From CAYMAI01 sp964388445 (GTDB lineage: Bacteria; 4484-113; JAGGVC01), in NCBI GenBank assembly GCA_964388445.1, contig CAYMAI010000002.1, positions 248,001 through 312,000 of the forward strand: a stretch of 64,000 nt of DNA, in the 5' to 3' direction. The position numbers and the translations under genes were made by a program. The notes under the pieces are model-generated. The model was not told the DNA's origin, ran no database searches, and worked only from the letters and a program-made list of their open reading frames with translations. Each line of letters opens with the position of its first letter. The first letter of the stretch is position 1. This document shows positions 45,637 to 54,700 of this stretch, piece by piece.

Positions 45637-45873
45637 CTACATCGACTGCAATCCGGACAGTTTGTCCCATGCTCTTCTCGAAAGTCTTCGTTTGCCCTTT
45701 GCCACTTCCCAAAGTGAACCACTAGATTCAGAAAGCAACTTCGCTGCTTTTCGATAGCTGAGCTTCCGGCGCTTCATTACGGAAATCAAGATGGATTGCA
45801 TGTACCCGTTCGTCAGTGCCTCGTATGGCATCGATATGGGATTGGCTGGGTCATCGGTTCCTCTTGGTATCAT
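45637..45873 (-). CDS. Small helix-turn-helix protein
   Basis: A 78-aa protein; KLSYRKAAKLLSESSGSLWE followed by VAKGKRRLSRRAWDKL has the spacing of a Cro/XRE-like helix-turn-helix. ATG at 45831 is an alternative start. In the integrated state it begins 3 nt after the stop of the orphan recombinase tail. In an excised circle it would therefore follow the recombinase directly, which makes it a candidate regulator or directionality factor. The function is inferred from position only. Confidence 0.5.
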   Translation of the reverse strand: MIPRGTDDPANPISMPYEALTNGYMQSILISVMKRRKLSYRKAAKLLSESSGSLWEVAKGKRRLSRRAWDKLSGLQSM

Positions 45874-45876
45874 TCT

Positions 45877-46054
45877 TTAAAAACTGCTGTCATCCGTCAT
45901 TGGCGGACTTTCTAAACCGGGTTGACCCTCGGAAGCCCAGTATTCATCGGATTTATGGTCGAGAAGCACCATCTGACGCCTCCCTCCGCAGATGACGTCA
46001 AGGCTTATTCGCCGTACAATCTTAAAGTTGGGAGCAAAATCCCACTCTCTCCGC
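45877..46054 (-). other. Orphan 3' end of the recombinase gene (native C-terminus in the circular form)
   Basis: Reading from the attR repeat, this 59-codon frame starts with RREWD, encoded by the repeat itself, then FAPNFKIVRRISLDVICGG and ends SPPMTDDSSF. At attL the recombinase frame also reads RREWD through the repeat before diverging into tRNA antisense. The two positions are in the same phase. Joining attL's element side to attR's gives one uninterrupted C-terminus. It has no start of its own worth noting. Confidence 0.7.
46038..46054 (+). other. attR: direct repeat of the tRNA-Ser 3' end
   Basis: Identical over 17 bp to 14794-14810. Just before it, GGGAGCAAAATCCC partly mimics the T arm (GGG...CCC) but is not identical. 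The bases to its right (TTTCG...) should be the original flank of tRNA-Ser before integration. Confidence 0.85.
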
Positions 46055-46108
46055 TTTCGTACACATCCTCCCAACTTCCCATTTTTCTCGTATCCGAGCC
46101 AGTACCTA

Positions 46109-46137
46109 TTGACATCGCGCGCGGCTTGCTGTATAAC
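46109..46137 (+). promoter_or_regulatory. Promoter of the arsR-type operon
   Basis: TTGACA (46109-46114), a 17-bp spacer and TATAAC (46132-46137). The operator palindrome begins 2 bp downstream. Confidence 0.75.
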
Positions 46138-46139
46138 CT

Positions 46140-46157
46140 AACGGTTAATTAACCGTT
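46140..46157. promoter_or_regulatory. Perfect 18-bp operator palindrome
   Basis: AACGGTTAATTAACCGTT is its own reverse complement and covers the predicted transcription start. This is where an ArsR-type repressor would autoregulate the gene that follows. Confidence 0.7.
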
Positions 46158-46183
46158 GGGTTAATTATGCGAGGTTGAATGCT

Positions 46184-46534
46184 ATGTCCATGGATCGACT
46201 TAGTCTTACGTTTTCGGCGCTGGCCGACCCTACCCGCCGGGCGATTCTTGCCAGGCTTGCGGCCGGCGAGTCGGCGGTGAAGCATATTGCGGAGCCGTTC
46301 AACATTAGCGCACCGGCTATTTCCAAGCACCTCAAAGTGTTGGAACGGGCCGGGCTTGTAACGCGCGGCCGCAAGGCGCAGTGGCGGCCTTGCAGCATCG
46401 AACCCGCCCCACTCAAGGCGGCAACCGAATGGCTGGAATATTACAGGCGGTTTTGGGACGAAAGCTTCGACCGGCTTGACGAGTACTTAAAAGAAATTCA
46501 AGGCAAGGAGACTGATAATGACGGCGGAAAATAA
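46184..46534 (+). CDS. ArsR-family transcriptional repressor
   Basis: A 116-aa winged helix regulator: LSLTFSALADPTRRAILARL, the recognition region FNISAPAISKHLKVLERAGL and the wing VTRGRKAQWRPCSIEP. No metal-site CVC is present; this subgroup typically sits beside AHSA1/SRPBCC genes and responds to small molecules or acts constitutively. ATG at 46184 has GAGG 9 nt upstream; TTG at 46175 would add three residues. The next gene overlaps by 17 nt. Autoregulation through the upstream palindrome is likely. Confidence 0.9.
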   Translation: MSMDRLSLTFSALADPTRRAILARLAAGESAVKHIAEPFNISAPAISKHLKVLERAGLVTRGRKAQWRPCSIEPAPLKAATEWLEYYRRFWDESFDRLDEYLKEIQGKETDNDGGK

Positions 46535-47465
46535 AAAGTACGTAACGGTGTTGGAGCGAGCGATTTCGGTGAAGCGTTTTTACGACGCGCCGCGCGACCT
46601 GGTTTTCGAGACGTTCACGAGCCGGCTTCACCTTTCCAATTGGTGGGGGCCTGACGGATTTACGACGACAACGCACGAAATGGACGTTCGGCCAGGCGGC
46701 GTTTGGCGGTTCACAATGCACGGCCCGGACGGCACCGATTATCCGAACAAAATCATGTACCGCCATGTCGATAGGCCGCACCGGCTTTCGTACGAGCAAA
46801 GCGGCGGCGGAAGCGAACTCGTTCATTTGGTCGAGGCGATTTTCGAAGAAAAAAACGGCGGCACGGAGCTTAGTTTCGAAATGACGTTCGAAAGCCCGGA
46901 CGTGCTGAAGGACGTCGAAGCGAAATACGGCGCCGCCGAAGGCGCGGAGCAGACGTTCGAAAGGCTCGCCGTGCTTCTCGGCAAGCTCGCATCCGGCGAT
47001 ACTCTCGTGATAGAGCGCATTTTCGACGCGCCGCGCGAGCTTGTATTCAAAGCGTGGACGGAGCCGGAGAGAGTCGCCCGCTGGTGGGGGCCGCGCGAGT
47101 TTTCCACGCCGGTTTGCGAAATAGAGGCGAAAACCGGCGGCAAATGGCGCTTTGCAATGCGCGGGCCGGACGGGCGCGATATTTGGTGCGGCGGCGAATA
47201 TCGCGACGTCGTCTTTCCGGAGCTAATCGTCACCACGGATTATTTCGCTGACGAAAACGGCAATCCGGTTTACGCTCCTCACTATGGTATGAGCGCGGAG
47301 TTTCCGCTGGAAATGCTGATAACGGTCACATTCGAAGATTTGGGCGGCAAAACTAAAATGACGGTAAAGCACTTCGGACTTCCGCCGACTCCCGACGGCC
47401 GCGGCGCGAACGACGGCTGGGGTCAAAGCTTCGACAAACTCGCGGAATACCTTTCGCAGGCGTAA
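46518..47465 (+). CDS. Double SRPBCC/AHSA1-domain protein
   Basis: Two tandem Activator-of-Hsp90-ATPase-1-like domains in one 315-aa chain. Each repeats the pattern FDAPRELVF...WWGP...GG.WRF.M.GPDG (starting near residues 20 and 165). Single-domain versions normally accompany ArsR genes of this kind; here the two are fused. START-like cavities bind hydrophobic ligands. AAGGAG stands 7 nt before the ATG. Ligand and role unknown. Confidence 0.88.
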   Translation: MTAENKKYVTVLERAISVKRFYDAPRDLVFETFTSRLHLSNWWGPDGFTTTTHEMDVRPGGVWRFTMHGPDGTDYPNKIMYRHVDRPHRLSYEQSGGGSELVHLVEAIFEEKNGGTELSFEMTFESPDVLKDVEAKYGAAEGAEQTFERLAVLLGKLASGDTLVIERIFDAPRELVFKAWTEPERVARWWGPREFSTPVCEIEAKTGGKWRFAMRGPDGRDIWCGGEYRDVVFPELIVTTDYFADENGNPVYAPHYGMSAEFPLEMLITVTFEDLGGKTKMTVKHFGLPPTPDGRGANDGWGQSFDKLAEYLSQA

Positions 47466-47534
47466 CGTGAATTAAGCACCGGAAAATTCCGCGGGATTGC
47501 TAATTGCCTAAATATTTAGTATACGCGCCGCCTT

Positions 47535-49574
47535 TCAGCTTATCTTCGCGCCGGCGCGGACCTCGCGCTCCGCGGCGAGCACGCTGAATCCGCCCTTCCC
47601 GTCCTGCGCGGCGAGCAGCATCCCGCGGCTTTCGATTCCGCGCATTTTGCGCGGCTTCAAATTCGCCACGATTACGAGCGTTTTCCCTTCAAGTTCCTCG
47701 GGCTTATACCACTCCGCGATTCCCGCGACGATTTCCCGCTCTTCTTCCGTGCCGTCGTCCAGCTTTAAATGCAGCAGTTTGTCCGTTCCTTCGACTCTCG
47801 CCGCGGACTTGACCGTAGCGAGCGTAAGCTTCACTTTGGCGAAATCGTCATATTCGATGACCGCCACGCCTTCCGGTTTTTCCAGCTGCTGTCCGGCATC
47901 GCCCTTCCCGGCCGGTTTCGCCGCGCTTTCCCCGCCGCCTTTTTCGCCGCCTCTTTCCAAAACCGCTTTTTTGTCGATTCGCGGAAACACCGGCTCGCCC
48001 TTTTCAAGCGCCGTACCCACGGGATAACATTTGCAGCCCGTTATTTCGTCCCAGCCGAGTTCGCTTACGTTTCCTGCGAGACCGATTGCGCCCCACAGCT
48101 TTTGCGCAGCGCCGGGAATGACCGGCGCGACCATAACGATGACCGTGCGCAGAACGTTGTAAAGCGTGACGAACATCGCGCCGATTTCGCCCTCGCGCTC
48201 CGGCTGCTTCTTCAGCGTCCACGGCTGCTTCGCGTCGAAATATTTGTTCGCGTTCGAGATAAGCTCCCAAATCGTGCGCAGCGCCTCGCTTAGCCTGAAT
48301 TCGCGATACGCCTGCTCTACTACCGCGACAGCCGCGGAGCTTTGCGTGACAAGCGCCATATCGTCTTCTTTGAAATCTTCCGGCGAATATCCTTCGCCCG
48401 GTACGGTGCCGCCGAAAAGCTGATGCGTCAGACTTATCGTGCGATGCACGAGATTGCCGAGATCGTTTCCGAGGTCGTAGTTGTAACGGTCTATCAAAAG
48501 CTCCAGCGAAAAGTTGCCGTCCAGCCCCAGCGACGCCTCGCGCGCGAAGAAATAACGCAGCCCGTCCGCTCCCACGATGTCGCAGGCTTCCTGCGGACTT
48601 ACTACGTTGCCGAGCGACTTGCTCATTTTGCCGCCGCCGAAATTCCAGTATCCATGAACGATCATCTGTTTCACCGGCGGAAGCCCGAACGAAAACAGCA
48701 TCGCGGGAAAAATGACCGCGTGAAACCACGGAATGTCTTTCGCCATAATGTTCAAATCGCACGGCCAGAAGTTGCCGTCGCCCTGCCCCGGAATGTCGTC
48801 TTTGCCCAGCGTCCATAGCATTTCGGGCGGCAGGTTAAGCCCGCCGGCGGCGAGATAGCTATCGATGTCGAACCCGCTGCCGGTTATATATGTGAGAAGC
48901 GCGTCCACCCAAACGTAGAAAACATGGCCCGAATCCCAAGGCAGCGTCACGCCCCAATCGGTCGAAGTGCGGCTGATGCAAAGGTCGTTCAGCCCTTCCT
49001 TGATACGGTTCAACATTTCGGTGCGGCGAAAGTCCGGTATTACGAAATAGGGATTCGCCTCGTGAAACCTGAGTAGAACGTCCTGATATGCACTGAGTTT
49101 GAAAAAATATGCCTCTTCCGTCAGAAATTTAAGTCTAGGCTCGGTTTCGGGATTATCCGGCACTTCGTCGTCGTTTAAAAACCTGTTGTCCGTCGTGTGA
49201 TACCAGCCGGAATATTCGCCTTTATAAATGTCGCCTTTTTCGAAAATGCGGCCGTAAAACTTTTGTACGACGTTTCCGTGCCTTTCGCCGCTCGTGCGCT
49301 CGAAACCGTAATCCTGTATTCCCACGAGTTTCCACGCCTCGTGAAACGTGGGGATAATGCGGTCGCAAAACTCGCGAGGCGGAATGCCCTCTTGCGCCGC
49401 AAGGTCGGCGATGCCCTGGCTGTGTTCGTCGCTGCCGGTTAACATCAGCGTTTCCTTTCCGCTCATGCGCATGAACCGCGCGATTATGTCCGCTATGACC
49501 GTCGTGTACGTCGTGCCGAGATGCGGCTTGGCGTTCACGTAATAAATCGGCGTCGTCAAAAAGAACTTGTCCAA
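47535..49574 (-). CDS. metG: Methionyl-tRNA synthetase
   Basis: Charges tRNA-Met. TTG at 49574 has GGAGG 6 nt upstream and gives the family N-terminus DKFFLTTPIYYVNAKPHLGT with the HIGH-type HLGT (His18). KMSKS lies at 316-320. No zinc-knuckle Cys set is visible in the connective peptide, so this is the zinc-free form. A Trbp111-like tRNA-binding domain ends the 679-aa protein (FAKVKLTLATV, then IVANLKPRKMRGIESRGM). The open frame upstream to 49748 is not part of the gene. Confidence 0.96.
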   Translation of the reverse strand: MDKFFLTTPIYYVNAKPHLGTTYTTVIADIIARFMRMSGKETLMLTGSDEHSQGIADLAAQEGIPPREFCDRIIPTFHEAWKLVGIQDYGFERTSGERHGNVVQKFYGRIFEKGDIYKGEYSGWYHTTDNRFLNDDEVPDNPETEPRLKFLTEEAYFFKLSAYQDVLLRFHEANPYFVIPDFRRTEMLNRIKEGLNDLCISRTSTDWGVTLPWDSGHVFYVWVDALLTYITGSGFDIDSYLAAGGLNLPPEMLWTLGKDDIPGQGDGNFWPCDLNIMAKDIPWFHAVIFPAMLFSFGLPPVKQMIVHGYWNFGGGKMSKSLGNVVSPQEACDIVGADGLRYFFAREASLGLDGNFSLELLIDRYNYDLGNDLGNLVHRTISLTHQLFGGTVPGEGYSPEDFKEDDMALVTQSSAAVAVVEQAYREFRLSEALRTIWELISNANKYFDAKQPWTLKKQPEREGEIGAMFVTLYNVLRTVIVMVAPVIPGAAQKLWGAIGLAGNVSELGWDEITGCKCYPVGTALEKGEPVFPRIDKKAVLERGGEKGGGESAAKPAGKGDAGQQLEKPEGVAVIEYDDFAKVKLTLATVKSAARVEGTDKLLHLKLDDGTEEEREIVAGIAEWYKPEELEGKTLVIVANLKPRKMRGIESRGMLLAAQDGKGGFSVLAAEREVRAGAKIS

Positions 49575-49798
49575 AAAAAGCCTCCGCAGTCCGTAAAAAA
49601 CCGGAACGGGAATTATAGCGCGAACGTATCCTAAAGGCGGCGGGTCTGGCTTGGAAAAATCGCCCGGTTCCGCTAAGGGGCGCAATGTGTATAAGAGAAA
49701 GCCCCGATTTTCGATTCCACCCGCCTGCATACGTGGACGGTTTTGCAATGAATATTTATAGGCAGTTCGACTATTCCAAAGAATTCGCTGGCAATCGC

Positions 49799-51118
49799 TT
49801 ATTTAACCGCTCTCGCCTTTATCTGAAGGTTATCGAGGTTCCCCAGCGCATAGACGTCTTCGGTAACCACGAAGAACACTTCGAAAGCTTCCTTTTTCCA
49901 TGAAATTCTCGAAATCAACCGCTTGATTTCCTCGTAATTGACGCTGCCGACGGTTCCCTTGTCGATATCCGGCAAAAGGTTTCTTTCGTCCGCCTTTTCC
50001 CGCATTTCCCGAATGGAGTTCGCGAACATTTCTTCAACCTTGTCGCCGGACGTATTCGGCGGGACCCTGAAACTCGATACAATTTCGTCTTTCTTGAAAC
50101 AAAGCCGGTTCGGAATTATGAAATATCCTACCCTGACCGGTTGGTCGGGAACGACGTTTTCTTTGCTGTAAACGATAATGACTTCGTCCACGGCCGCAAG
50201 TGAAAGCTGTGCGTGAAGCGTGTCAAGCTCTTGAGCCGGCGTTATTTCGAGCATGTATCCTTTCGAGGCGAGCTTTTGGCGCAAAGCTCCAAGCGTCGAA
50301 ATTATCGCCTCCCTGACTTGCTGCCCCGTCCATTCGTTGTCAATCGAAATATATGCAAGCGGCTGTTTCGCGCCTATCAGGATGTTTTTCGACTTTAAAT
50401 CTCCAAGCTGTTTCGCCAGATTTTCCACAGTACTAGACAGCCTTACTTCCTCGGCTTCGAGTTCTTTCGTGCGCACTTCCAATTCCGCGCTTTCTGATTC
50501 CAGTTTTTCGATTTCGGTCTTCAGTTCTTCCCTGCTTTGCTTCAACGTTTTGTTGTCGCTTTCGAGCGCGGAAATGTCCTTTTCGAGTTCCTTTTCCTTT
50601 TCGCCGGCTGTTTTGAGCCTCGATTGGGTTTCGGAAAGCTGCTTTTCGTTTGCCTGCAATTTCGAGGTTATTTCGCCTAAATCCGAGCGGCTTTTAACAA
50701 GCGATTCTCCGGTTTGCTCGAGCCTCGCGCTAACGTCCGACAATTCGGTTTTAACCGTATCCAGTTCCATCCGCCCGTCGTTAAGGTCCTGCGTGATTCT
50801 CTCGGCTGCCGCCTTCAGCGCTTCGTTCGCCTGCGATGCGTTTTCATACTGCAGCCTAAGTTCCGACAAATCCGCCATCAGTTTGTCGTATTCGTAAACC
50901 CACTTCCGAATGTCTCTCGATAAAAGGCTAAGCAGACCGAAAGACACCAGCGCGATTACCACGCCCGTCATTACCGCCACTACCGCGCCCGCGCGCCGCG
51001 GCCTGACGCCGAACAGCGCCATCCGTTTTTTCGCCACCCACCTGCCGGCGACGTCGCCGATGTAAGCGACCGTTCCGGAAATAAGGGCGAGTACCAAAAC
51101 CACCATCACCCAACGCAT
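49799..51118 (-). CDS. DUF3084-family membrane protein with coiled coil
   Basis: A 439-aa protein: two N-terminal membrane helices (about 5-25 and 50-70) separated by YIGDVAGRWVAKKRMALFG, then VRPRR, the DUF3084 hallmark. A long Glu/Lys/Leu coiled coil spans about 80-265 and a globular C-terminal domain follows. The family is found in cyanobacteria and some other phyla; its function is unknown. ATG at 51118 matches the family start; the frame open to 51583 lies antisense to another gene. Confidence 0.8.
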   Translation of the reverse strand: MRWVMVVLVLALISGTVAYIGDVAGRWVAKKRMALFGVRPRRAGAVVAVMTGVVIALVSFGLLSLLSRDIRKWVYEYDKLMADLSELRLQYENASQANEALKAAAERITQDLNDGRMELDTVKTELSDVSARLEQTGESLVKSRSDLGEITSKLQANEKQLSETQSRLKTAGEKEKELEKDISALESDNKTLKQSREELKTEIEKLESESAELEVRTKELEAEEVRLSSTVENLAKQLGDLKSKNILIGAKQPLAYISIDNEWTGQQVREAIISTLGALRQKLASKGYMLEITPAQELDTLHAQLSLAAVDEVIIVYSKENVVPDQPVRVGYFIIPNRLCFKKDEIVSSFRVPPNTSGDKVEEMFANSIREMREKADERNLLPDIDKGTVGSVNYEEIKRLISRISWKKEAFEVFFVVTEDVYALGNLDNLQIKARAVK

Positions 51119-51223
51119 CGGCCTGATTTTAACAGCACGCGCCGGTTCCGCGTTAGCAAGGTTCCGGTTTGCGGATTTTACTTTTGCAAATTTTTTCCGC
51201 CGGGGTTTCGAAAAGCGAACTTT

Positions 51224-51592
51224 TTGGTTTCCATTTCCATCTATGTTGGTGTCCGGGAAACGGACAAATACATCGGCGTTACGCCGGAGCGTTTGGAGAC
51301 TCAGATGATTCTTGTAGACAACATTTGGACTTACGAAAACGGCCATCACGGCATACTCGACTTCACGGTCGTGGCGAAGTGCGCCGACACCCAGTCCGAA
51401 ATTCGGCTCCCCGTCCGCGCCGTCGAAGATGCGAAAAACGAGCTGAAATTCGTCGAGCCCGGTTCGCTCGAGGATTTCATCAAACAGCACAGCGAAAATC
51501 CGGATGAAACGTTGGCATGGCTCAAGCGCACGCTGGGTTTCTATCTGGATTTCCAGCGGGCTCCGAGGCTGTCTCACGGCCACGGCTTCTAA
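51224..51592 (+). CDS. Unknown small protein
   Basis: A 122-aa frame with credible composition (YVGVRETDKYIGVTPERLET, then WTYENGHHGILDFTVVAKCA). No family recognised. It reads divergently from the DUF3084 gene, 106 nt away, and a rho-independent terminator follows 48 nt after its stop, which supports it as a transcribed gene. Only a TTG start is available, without a ribosome binding site. Confidence 0.55.
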   Translation: MVSISIYVGVRETDKYIGVTPERLETQMILVDNIWTYENGHHGILDFTVVAKCADTQSEIRLPVRAVEDAKNELKFVEPGSLEDFIKQHSENPDETLAWLKRTLGFYLDFQRAPRLSHGHGF

Positions 51593-51639
51593 CCTTTATT
51601 TCGGCAACGCCGGCGGACTTGCCGCCGGTCTCCCCTGCG

Positions 51640-51674
51640 CCCCCGTCGCGAGAAATCGCTTCGGGGGTTTTTTT
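51640..51674 (+). terminator. Rho-independent terminator
   Basis: CCCCCG/CGGGGG 6-bp stem with a 16-nt loop, followed by seven Ts. A second GC-rich hairpin without T run (CCGGCGG/CCGCCGG, 51610-51628) lies just before it. It ends the small 51224-51592 gene. Confidence 0.8.
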
Positions 51675-51748
51675 CGATTAACAGCAAACACGCCAATATT
51701 AGCCGAATGACAGGAATTGCCTTGCATTTGCAATTCCCACCAAAAAGA

Positions 51749-51754
51749 TATAAA
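51749..51754 (+). promoter_or_regulatory. -10 box of a probable leaderless transcript
   Basis: TATAAA ends 8 nt before the GTG of the cyclase/STAND gene, with no ribosome binding site between. A TTGCAA at 51728-51733 could be a -35 at a short 15-bp spacing. Confidence 0.45.
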
Positions 51755-51762
51755 TTACTCCC

Positions 51763-54700
51763 GTGCAGACCGCCGCGGAAAAAGCGAATGCGGGGGAACG
51801 TCCGGCATTTATTCTTGTGACGGACATTCACCGTTCCACCCGGCTTTGGGAAAGTTATCGTAGCGACTTCAAGGAAACGCTCGAAAAGCATAACGGAGAA
51901 GTCGAGACGAACGTTCGCACGTTTGGCGGCGAAATAATGAAAAACCTCGGCGACGGCTATATCGCCATTTTCCACAGCGCTGACGGCTGCATCGGCTGCG
52001 GCGTCGAAATCCAAAGAAAACTATCGGACCTCAAGCCCCTGCCTGACGGCTCGAAACTTCAAATCCGGGTTGTCGCTCACGGCGGTCAATTGATGCCTCT
52101 CGCGGCAGGAAAGGGATATTTCGGACAACCTCTCAACCGCGCTTCGAGAATTTGCCAGGTTTGCCATCCCGGCCAGATGTTGCTTTCGGAAGCGGCGAAA
52201 AGCTTTTTAAGCGCTCCGCCCGAAAAGGCGCACCTTATCGACCTCGGAATGCACAGACTGCGCGACCTTGCCGAACCCGAACGCCTGTATCAAGTCGATC
52301 ACCCGGACTTCGAAGTAAGAGAATTCGACCCGCTGCCAACGCTTGCCGGATACCGGCCCAATAATCTTCTCATTCAACCGAATGCGTTTGTCGGCCGGGA
52401 ACAAGAGCTTAGGGTTTTGAAAAATCACTTCGTGGAATCCAAGCAGCGGCTCGTTACGATAACCGCGGCCGGCGGATACGGAAAAAGCCGGCTTGCTATG
52501 CAACTTTGTGCCGACCTTCTCGATAGTTTCAAGGACGGAGTCTATGCCGTTATGCTCGCGCCGGTCGGAGATTTCTCTCGCGTCGCGTCCGCAACCGCCG
52601 ACGCGCTAGGCCTGAAACTACAGCCTTCCGGCGATCCGTCCCAGCAGCTTTTGAACTTTCTGCGCGAAAAAGAAATGCTGATATATTTCGACAACTTCGA
52701 GCACGTTTTGCCGGCCGGCGGTTTGCTGTCGCAAATTCTTCAATTTGCGCCGGCGGTCAGCATCCTAGCAACCTCCAGAGAGCCGCTCAGGCTTCAAAGC
52801 GAGTTGAAATTTTCGCTTAAACCTCTCACGGTTCAAAACGGTTCCAATCTGAAAACGGGAGAAATTTCCGATGCCTCAGCGTTGTTTTTGAACCGGGCGA
52901 AGCTTGTAAATCCGGATATGGAAATCGACGGCAAAACGATTGAAATTGCTGGAACAATTTGCTCCAAACTCTCCGGTGTGCCACTTGCCATCGAACTCGC
53001 CGCGGCTTGGGCGGACAGCTACACGCTTAAGGAACTCGGCGAAGAACTGGACAGCCAGCTTGAACTAACGGCGCGGAATCAAGACATAGACGCACGGCAT
53101 AAAAGTATCAGAGCGTCGCTCGATTGGTCGTACGGACTTCTATCCGCCGATCAAAGAAAGCTTCTGACTGCGGTATCGCTGTTTAAAGGCGGATTTTTCC
53201 TCGCTGCCGCAAAGGAAATTTTCCCAATCGGCGGATTAAGAATGCGGCTTTCGGAACTCTGCGACAAAAGCTGGCTTTTCACGCGGGATATGGGAGGAGA
53301 TACACGGTTTTTCGTGCGCGACGCCGCCGCGCGCGAATATGCGATGGAAAAGCTTGTCGAAAGCGGAGCATGGAATTCGGTCGCGCTTAAACATTGCGGA
53401 TATTTCGCGGAAGTCGCTCGTCTTGCCGGAACTTGGCTTATGACCAACAAACATTCGGAATCTTTGAAAGTATTCGCTTCCGAATCTGAAAACATATACG
53501 AAGCGCTGGATACGGCACTTAACATGGAAAACGGCCTGGAACCAAATACGAGAAGAAAACTTCTCGCAGATATAGTTCCTGGACTTTACGACTATCTGGA
53601 TGTCGCCGCCAAATGGAACGACGGTTTAAACTGGGTTGACCGCATTATGAATGCCGCCGAAGCGATTGCTGACAAAAACTTAATCGCCCGCGCGAAGCTG
53701 TACAAGGGACGCAGCCTTTGCCGCTTTGCCAAGTACGGCCAAGCGGAAGAAATGTACGAAGAGATACTCTCGGCAGCGCTCGATGCGGACGACAAGAAAA
53801 TTTTCGTGGATGTTTGCAGGACTTTCGGTCTTTGCGCGTCGATGATGGGCAGGCTCGAAGTCGGCGATGAAAGGCTGAAAGCCGGCATAAAGACTGCGAA
53901 GGAAATCGGATATGTTTTCGGTGCCGCGGCTTGCCTCAATAACTTGGGCGTCAATCTGCGGGATATGGGGTTGCTCGAAGATTCTTTTAGGACTCATTCG
54001 GAATCTTACGAACTCCGAAAAAAGTCGGGCGACCGGGAAGGAATGGCGCTCAGCCTTTATAACCTTGGATCAATTTACGAATTTCGAGGCGATTTGGATG
54101 GCGCCGAAAAAGCATACATCGAGGCTCTGAACATTTACGCCGAATACGATAGCGTGTGGGGACGGGCAACCGGCCTTAATTCCATTTCCAGCTTGCTTTG
54201 GCGGCGCGGCAATTTCGACGAAGCCGATAAACTGGCATGGGAAAGCCACCGCCTTTTCAATTCGATCGGTGACCGATGGGGAACGATGAGTACAATGCTT
54301 CTGCCTGGCGAAACTCTGTGGTTCAGGGGCAAGTATGACGAGTCGATTGAGTGCATAACGCCGACAATTGCCTGGAGCGAAGAAATGGAATTTGCAATGG
54401 GCATGGCATACGGCAATCAGCTAGAAAGCGAAAAGGCCTGCCTCGATGGCGATTACGCGGCCGCCAGAGATGCGGCGGAAAAAACTATGAAAATTCGTTC
54501 GGACATAAACTATCCCCTCGGCATTGCGCTCAGCAATTCGATGATTGGCGACATCGACGTTTTGGAAGGATATTTCGACGAAGCTCATGTACGCTATAAG
54601 TCGGCACTGGAAACGGCCGAACAAATCGGGGACGAATCCGCAATTTATTTTCACAAATCAAGGCTGAGTCTTGCGGAAGCTTTATTGGGAAATTTTACAT

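Larger units (their letters stand above)
14794..46054. mobile_element. Genomic island integrated at tRNA-Ser (~31 kb)
   Basis: Bounded on the left by the 3' end of tRNA-Ser and on the right by a 17-bp direct repeat of it. The cargo is a large serine recombinase (now interrupted), gene remnants, a restriction-modification cluster, a complete type III-A CRISPR-Cas locus and unknown small genes. The flanks are core genes, while the inside is accessory. Mobility is inferred from the direct repeat, the recombinase beside it and the in-frame continuation of the recombinase across the joined ends. Confidence 0.82.

Noticed and set aside
47509..47520. 12-bp palindrome CTAAATATTTAG between two convergent genes as a regulatory site
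   Set aside because: It lies between two stop codons where no promoter is expected and is AT-rich enough to occur by chance.
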